11,053 nucleotides of DNA. Origin: an uncultured Eubacterium sp. (GTDB taxonomy: Bacteria; Bacillota; Clostridia; Lachnospirales; Lachnospiraceae). Under the pieces are notes generated by a model. The model was not told the origin of the DNA, did not search any database, and saw only the letters and a program-made list of their open reading frames with translations. Of this stretch, positions 6,576 to 11,053 are shown in pieces. Location of the stretch: NCBI GenBank assembly GCA_934316925.1, contig CAKREC010000055.1, forward strand, positions 1-11,053, written 5' to 3'. The translations under genes and the position numbers were made by a program. The first letter of the stretch is position 1. Each line of letters begins with the position of its first letter.

Positions 6576-7840
6576 TCCAGATCAAATATATCTTTGTTCA
6601 AGGCCCCCTGCTGCTTTGATACAATCGTCGTGCAGACCGCATCTCCAGTAATATTTACTGCAGTTCGAAGCATGTCCAAAATACGGTCGATTCCCATGAT
6701 AAGGGTGATTCCCTCTGTCGGCAGTCCCGCAGAAGTAAGCACCATCGTCAGTGTAACAAGTCCCACACTCGGAACTCCCGCGGTTCCGATCGACGCAATC
6801 GTCGCTGTTGCAATTACGGCACCAATGGCTCCTGCTGACAGCGGAATGCCATACGCCTGTGCGATAAAAATAACCGCCACGCCCTGCATGATCGAGGTTC
6901 CATCCATATTGATCGTAGCACCAAGCGGGATTGTAAAGGATGAAATCTTCCGGCTGACACCGATCTTCTTCTGTAACGTCTCAATCGACAACGGAATCGT
7001 TGCATTCGATGTCGATGTCGAAAACGCAAATGCCATGACCGGGAAAAATTTCTTAATAAATCGGATCGGATTCAGTCTTGTAAACGCAAAGAGCAGAATC
7101 TGATACACTCCAAAACACTGTACTGCCAACGCCAGAATGACACACAGCATATATTTTGCCATTGGTAAAAAGGCGTCAAACCCAATACTCGAAAATGTTC
7201 TTGCAATCATGCAGAACACACCGATCGGTGCGACTTTCATAATTGCCATCGTCATTTCCATCATAATATCATTAAACTGTCCAAAGAAATTCGCCACAAC
7301 CGATGCCTTGCTTCCCAATTTTGCCAGCATAACACCAACAAACAGTGCAAAAACAATAATCGGCAGCATATCTCCATCGGACAAGGATGTAAAGATATTC
7401 TTTGGGATAATGTTCAGCAGTGTGTCTGCAAAATTCACTTTTTCTGTTTGTTCGGTTGCTGCTGTAGCCGAAACGGTCATGTTCATGCCAACACCAGGAT
7501 TTATCAAAGACGCAATCCCCAGTGCAACGCAGATTGCCAATGCCGTTGTAAACAAATAGAATACGACTGTTTTAACGCCAACGCTTCCCAGCGTCTTGGT
7601 ATCTCCGATCGCCATACTGCCACATACCAGCGAGCAGAATACCAATGGCACAACCAGCATCTGCATCAGACGGATAAAACCGTTTCCCGCAATGTAAAGA
7701 ATACCGTCAACGACGATCGTATCTCTTATATAACTCGCCGGGATTACATAATGGATCAGTACCCCGCACAGCGCTCCGGCAAACAGCGCAACAAAAATCT
7801 TTGTGGATAATCCCATTTTTTTCTTTTGTTTTTGTTCCAT
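6572..7840 (-). CDS. Dicarboxylate/amino acid:cation symporter (DAACS/SDF family)
   Basis: This is a multi-pass inner-membrane carrier that probably takes up glutamate, aspartate or C4-dicarboxylates with sodium ions or protons. Family landmarks are all present: the Ser-rich hairpin STSTSNATIP (274-283), NMDGT (311-315) in the unwound part of TM7, the HP2 segment with AGVPS (354-358), and TM8 with D385, D389, R392, T393, N396 and D400. The Arg at the R397 position of the archaeal GltPh protein favours an acidic substrate over neutral amino acids; this is an inference by motif alignment. The length of 422 residues is typical. The ATG shares one base with the stop of the upstream SDR gene (TAATG), so the two are translationally coupled. 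No terminator is seen after the stop, so transcripts may run on into the DUF6273-like gene. GltP, GltT, DctP and SstT cannot be told apart here, so no symbol is given. Confidence 0.92.
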   Translation of the reverse strand: MEQKQKKKMGLSTKIFVALFAGALCGVLIHYVIPASYIRDTIVVDGILYIAGNGFIRLMQMLVVPLVFCSLVCGSMAIGDTKTLGSVGVKTVVFYLFTTALAICVALGIASLINPGVGMNMTVSATAATEQTEKVNFADTLLNIIPKNIFTSLSDGDMLPIIVFALFVGVMLAKLGSKASVVANFFGQFNDIMMEMTMAIMKVAPIGVFCMIARTFSSIGFDAFLPMAKYMLCVILALAVQCFGVYQILLFAFTRLNPIRFIKKFFPVMAFAFSTSTSNATIPLSIETLQKKIGVSRKISSFTIPLGATINMDGTSIMQGVAVIFIAQAYGIPLSAGAIGAVIATATIASIGTAGVPSVGLVTLTMVLTSAGLPTEGITLIMGIDRILDMLRTAVNITGDAVCTTIVSKQQGALNKDIFDLD

Positions 7841-8688
7841 TATTCCTGTCCTCCTGTGCGCGCCAGATAATCAGCCAGCGTTTCTCTCCAATCTGCCGGA
7901 ACTTCCAGTCCTGTGATCCGAAGCATCATGTTGTCCAGTACCGAGTATGGCTGTGGTGCCTGATCTCTTACCACAACCTCAAGCTGATCTTCTTTTCCGA
8001 TCAGGCGCAGAATCTCCTTCGCATACTCCTGTCTGGTGCATGGGGTGCCCGCACATACGGCATGGTAGATGCCATAATGTTCCCCGTCGATCAACTGTAC
8101 GATCACTTTCGCCAATTCTTCCGCTGAGGTCGGCACCGCAATCGCATTATTATCCAGTGTCAGCGTGTGCTGTCCCTCATCTTCTGCTGCCACGATCACA
8201 AGATCAAGAAAATCTTTGCCAATACCATAGATCCACGAACTTCTCACGATCACATGCCGGGTCATCAGTTGTGTGACCAGTTTTTCCCCTGCATACTTCG
8301 ATTTTGCAAAGACGCCAACCGGACTGACTGCATCAAATTCATTATATGGATGATCGCTTTTCTCAGAGAATACATCATCCGTAGACAAATAGATCAGCTT
8401 TGCCTCAATCGCGTCTGCTGCCTGCGCCAGATTCCTTGCTCCCACCGTATTCACACGATATGCCTCATCAACATCCAGTGGTTCTTTCTTTGCATATACA
8501 TTGTAGCCCGCGCAATTCACGATCACATCCGGGCGGTTGCACATAGCAAAACGACTGACCTCCACCTCGTCCGTGATGTCTACATCAATCTTGTCTGTTT
8601 CAAACAATTCATATTCTGTTATATCTAAAAGGTTACTCAACGCACGGCCAATATGCCCCATTGAACCAACGATCCAGATTTTTTTCAT
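7840..8688 (-). CDS. RmlD-like extended SDR (NAD(P)-binding sugar-nucleotide reductase family)
   Basis: The protein belongs to the extended short-chain dehydrogenase superfamily and is closest to RmlD, the dTDP-4-dehydrorhamnose reductase. The Rossmann motif GSMGHIG spans residues 8-14, DVDITD (35-40) fits the cofactor region, NCAGYNVYAKKEP (58-70) and LSTDDVF (101-107) are RmlD-like, and RSSWIYG lies at 149-155. The catalytic Tyr of the YxxxK pair is replaced: the sequence reads VFAKSKYAGE, with F127 where RmlD has Tyr, while K131 is kept. No rmlA, rmlB or rmlC gene is nearby. The length of 282 residues is normal. AGGAG lies about twelve bases before the ATG, a rather long spacing. The gene overlaps the symporter start. 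It may be a reductase with altered chemistry or a non-catalytic nucleotide-binding protein; the native substrate is unknown. Confidence 0.85.
   Translation of the reverse strand: MKKIWIVGSMGHIGRALSNLLDITEYELFETDKIDVDITDEVEVSRFAMCNRPDVIVNCAGYNVYAKKEPLDVDEAYRVNTVGARNLAQAADAIEAKLIYLSTDDVFSEKSDHPYNEFDAVSPVGVFAKSKYAGEKLVTQLMTRHVIVRSSWIYGIGKDFLDLVIVAAEDEGQHTLTLDNNAIAVPTSAEELAKVIVQLIDGEHYGIYHAVCAGTPCTRQEYAKEILRLIGKEDQLEVVVRDQAPQPYSVLDNMMLRITGLEVPADWRETLADYLARTGGQE
7850..7855 (-). promoter_or_regulatory. Symporter ribosome binding site inside the SDR gene
   Basis: On the minus strand a perfect AGGAGG lies within the last Gly codons of the SDR gene, nine bases before the symporter ATG. It supports both the symporter start at 7840 and coupled translation of the pair. 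Confidence 0.75.
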
Positions 8689-8727
8689 GCTTGTTCTTCT
8701 CTCCTTCTTCTATCTAGTATTGACATT

Positions 8728-8755
8728 ATTTTAACATATTCTGCATAAAAAACAA
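8728..8755 (-). promoter_or_regulatory. Extended -10 promoter for the SDR-symporter operon
   Basis: On the minus strand the -10 is TAAAAT (8733-8728), preceded by TGT as an extended -10, with a weak -35 TTGTTT (8755-8750) sixteen bases upstream. The -35 falls inside the U-tract of the secDF terminator. Transcription should start near 8721, about 33 bases before the SDR ATG. Confidence 0.55.
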
Positions 8756-8797
8756 GAAAAGAAGCCACACCAGCTGTTCTCACAGTGGAATGGCCTC
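8747..8797 (-). terminator. Intrinsic terminator of secDF
   Basis: On the minus strand, 8797-8761 folds into a long stem (outer GAGGCC/GGCTTC, inner CCA/TGG and TGT/ACA) with a T-T mismatch, a one-base bulge and a GAGA tetraloop of the GNRA class. A T-rich tract with TTTT, CTTG and TTTTTT follows at 8760-8747. It begins 27 bases after the secDF stop and separates that transcript from the SDR gene. Confidence 0.8.
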
Positions 8798-8824
8798 TTT
8801 ATCAGAGAAAAAACATTTTATGAA

Positions 8825-11053
8825 CTACTTATGTTTGGCATAAGTTGTTGCTTTTGAAGTGTGTTTGCCTTTTCCGGACATCAGATACCACAATGGGGAT
8901 GCAACACATACGGATGAATAGCATCCGGAAATGATACCTACCATCATAGGGATTGCAAACTGACGAACACTGTTTACACCAAGCAGTGCAAGTACGAATA
9001 CCATGATGAATGTAGTAACGGATGTGTTGATCGAACGAGACAATGTCTCTGTGATACTCTTGTTGATAATATCTGCCAATTCGGTACGAGCAGAAGCTTT
9101 TTTCTTGTTCTCACGGATACGGTCAAATACTACGATCGTATCATTGATGGAGTAACCAACGATCGTCAACATACATGCAATAAATGTGCTTCCTACCTGA
9201 ATCAGGGAGCTTCCTACTACATATACGGTAAATACTACAATAATATCATGAACCAGTGCGAGTACGGCACTCATACCGGTTGCAAACTTGCGGAAACGGA
9301 TCCAGATATAGATCAACATACATACGGCTGCGATCAAGGTTGCAACGATCGCATCTTTCTGCATCTCATTACTTACCGATGCACTGATCGTCTCAGACTC
9401 AACTTTGGACTGATCTTCGATGTTGAATTTGGATGCCAGCTGTGTACGTACCTGATCTGCCTGATCTTCTGTAAGCGCTGTTGTACGCACCGTAATCTTC
9501 TTAACGCCTTTATCATCGGATGTAGAAATCTCACCCTCTAATCCGGTTGCCGACTTAACAACATCAAGAGCATCTTTCTTTAAGGCATCGGTAATCTCTG
9601 TATTTTCCGGTAATGATACGGATGTTGAAGTACCACCAACAAAGTCAAGACTGTAATTCAAAACGGATCCCTTGGTAGCTTTGTTTACAATGATTCCTGC
9701 AACAAGAATCACCAGAACTGCACCAGAGATGATCACATATTTCTTCCAGTTTCCAACAAAGTCGATCACTTTGCGTTCTTTCTGAATACCATACAGTTTC
9801 AGATTTGTTCCGCCCAGTGCTGCAAATGCGTCCAGCAACAGACGTGTAACAACAATGGCTGTGAACATGGATAAGATAATACCAATTGCCAATGTCGTAG
9901 CAAATCCTTTGACGGTACCGGATCCTTTCAGGAACAATACGAATGCAGCGATCAAAGTTGTAATATTTCCATCGATGATCGCAGATAAAGCCTTGGAAAA
10001 ACCAATCTTGATCGAAGAAGATACCGTCTTGCCGGTAGCCAGCTCTTCACGAACACGCGTAAAGATAATACAGTTGGCATCTACCGCCATACCGATACTC
10101 AGGATAATACCGGCAATACCCGGTAATGTCAAAGTAACATTTAAACCATTTAAAATAAGTAATTCTGCTGTCACGTAGAAAAGCAATGCGATAGAAGCAG
10201 CAACACCCTGAATGCGATACATCGCGATCATGAAGATGATAACAAGTACCAGACCGATAGCTCCGGCGATCAAGCTGCTCTTCAATGCCTCGCTACCAAG
10301 TGTAGCACCTACAACATTGTCATGAATGTTTTCAAGTTCCAGTGGCAATGCACCGATACGAAGTGTGGATGCCAGTGACTCAACATTGGAGAAATCTTTA
10401 AAATCATTTCCACCGCTGATCACACAGTTTCCGTCACTGATCTGTGACTGGATCACAGGAGCGGATACCAGTTTGTTGTCGTAAACAATAGCCATCTGCT
10501 CTTTTACATGGTTTCCTGTGATCTTGGAAAACTTCTTAGCACCTTTTCCTGTAAATTTAACATTAACTACGTTTTCAGAAGCACCGGTCGTAGAGCTCTG
10601 CTGTGTTGTAGCAGTAGCGGTATCGATCATCGAACCGTCCATCTCTACGTCTTTCTCATCAAAAACGACTTCGTCACCCTCGTTTGGATTGGCATTGCCA
10701 TCTTTGTCCTTGAGGTTGGAATACATAACGAACTGAAGAGAACCTGCGCGGCCTAACTTGTCAAGAATCTCAGCTGCATTGCTTACACCCGGAATATCAA
10801 TATTGATACGGTTGGCTCCCTCTTTGTATACGGAAGCTTCTGTACTGAAATCCTCAACACGCTTCTGCATCTTGTAGATCGTGTCGCTCATTTCCTGATC
10901 CGTCGGATCTGCCTTCTTGGCCTGGTATGTAACACTCACACCGCCCTTGAGGTCTAAGCCCAGACGAATATTTTTTGCGCTACCCTTGTGTGCACTGCCA
11001 ATACCTGCCAAAGCAACATAACTGAATGCTGCGATCAGAACAACTACCAGCAG
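8825..11053 (-). CDS. secDF: Protein translocase subunit SecDF (SecD-SecF fusion), N terminus cut by window edge
   Basis: SecDF is an integral membrane protein that uses the ion gradient to help pull secreted proteins out of the Sec channel. The frame is open to the window edge, and the visible protein begins within TM1 (LLVVVLIAAFSYVALAGIG), so only a short N-terminal piece is missing. A TTG at 11011 could be taken for a start but lies inside this helix and is rejected. Of 742 visible residues, the SecD part has LGLDLKGG (about 32-39), a compact first outer domain with IPGVSNAAEI, and the TM4 motif GMAVDAN (321-327). The SecF part starts near 425, with LDFVGG (469-474) and GYSINDT (633-639) followed by DRIRE. 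About twelve membrane helices are expected, as in the Bacillus SecDF fusion. A basic tail ends the protein. The stop is TAG at 8825, followed by a strong terminator. Confidence 0.96.
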   Translation of the reverse strand: MLVVVLIAAFSYVALAGIGSAHKGSAKNIRLGLDLKGGVSVTYQAKKADPTDQEMSDTIYKMQKRVEDFSTEASVYKEGANRINIDIPGVSNAAEILDKLGRAGSLQFVMYSNLKDKDGNANPNEGDEVVFDEKDVEMDGSMIDTATATTQQSSTTGASENVVNVKFTGKGAKKFSKITGNHVKEQMAIVYDNKLVSAPVIQSQISDGNCVISGGNDFKDFSNVESLASTLRIGALPLELENIHDNVVGATLGSEALKSSLIAGAIGLVLVIIFMIAMYRIQGVAASIALLFYVTAELLILNGLNVTLTLPGIAGIILSIGMAVDANCIIFTRVREELATGKTVSSSIKIGFSKALSAIIDGNITTLIAAFVLFLKGSGTVKGFATTLAIGIILSMFTAIVVTRLLLDAFAALGGTNLKLYGIQKERKVIDFVGNWKKYVIISGAVLVILVAGIIVNKATKGSVLNYSLDFVGGTSTSVSLPENTEITDALKKDALDVVKSATGLEGEISTSDDKGVKKITVRTTALTEDQADQVRTQLASKFNIEDQSKVESETISASVSNEMQKDAIVATLIAAVCMLIYIWIRFRKFATGMSAVLALVHDIIVVFTVYVVGSSLIQVGSTFIACMLTIVGYSINDTIVVFDRIRENKKKASARTELADIINKSITETLSRSINTSVTTFIMVFVLALLGVNSVRQFAIPMMVGIISGCYSSVCVASPLWYLMSGKGKHTSKATTYAKHK

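Noticed and set aside
8720..8749. Plus-strand promoter-like pair, TTGACA with CATAAA 18 bases on
   Set aside because: The -35 is perfect but the -10 is weak. It would read at once into the hairpin at 8761-8797 and antisense to secDF, with no gene to serve.
9470..9483. Sequence resembling a CcpA cre site (TGTAAGCGCTGTTG)
   Set aside because: It matches only the first ten positions or so of the consensus and lies deep in secDF coding sequence, far from a promoter.
11009..11011. TTG as the secDF start codon
   Set aside because: The frame continues open to the window edge and encodes the first half of TM1, so the true start is outside the window.

Overview
The window looks like ordinary chromosomal DNA from a low-to-mid-GC Firmicute, most likely a gut Clostridia member of the Lachnospiraceae. 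This rests on several features: an HPr kinase next to a ROK glucokinase, a fused SecDF, a DUF6273-type membrane protein, and a Lys-rich Ig-like/beta-propeller secreted protein of a style common in that family. The taxonomic call is inference from protein character, not from a search. There are nine protein genes, two of them cut by the window edges. I saw no RNA gene, CRISPR array, insertion sequence or prophage, and no gene-free stretch longer than about 185 bases.

Layout: (1) Positions 1-1551, minus strand: hprK followed by the 5' two-thirds of a ROK glucokinase gene, a small carbon-control operon with a good extended -10 promoter. (2) Positions 1735-3209, plus strand: an Mrp/ApbC-type Fe-S carrier ATPase with an N-terminal Cys cluster, translationally coupled by an ATGA overlap to thiamine pyrophosphokinase (thiN). 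These are the only plus-strand genes, and they diverge from hprK across 183 bases. (3) Positions 3213-6489, minus strand: a single-pass membrane protein with an extracytoplasmic DUF6273-like domain, then a secreted Ig-like/propeller protein with a PDZ-like insertion. The terminator of this unit lies inside the 3' end of the convergent thiN gene. (4) Positions 6572-8688, minus strand: an RmlD-like extended SDR coupled by a TAATG overlap to a glutamate/aspartate/dicarboxylate symporter. (5) Positions 8825-11053, minus strand: a SecD-SecF fusion, cut at its first membrane helix and ended by a clear intrinsic terminator.

How the genes fit together: HprK phosphorylates HPr in response to glycolytic state and glucokinase feeds glucose into glycolysis, so region 1 is one theme. 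Mrp and ThiN have a possible functional link, because ApbC (Mrp) mutants in Salmonella have a conditional thiamine requirement. SecDF supports the secretion on which the surface protein of region 3 depends, but nothing here shows co-regulation of the two.

I do not see a convincing undescribed multi-gene system. The points most worth a second look are the SDR with Phe in place of the catalytic Tyr, coupled to a transporter; the PDZ-like domain inserted in a surface propeller; the mrp-thiN coupling; and two compact regulatory overlaps, a terminator inside a convergent gene and a terminator U-tract that doubles as a -35 element.
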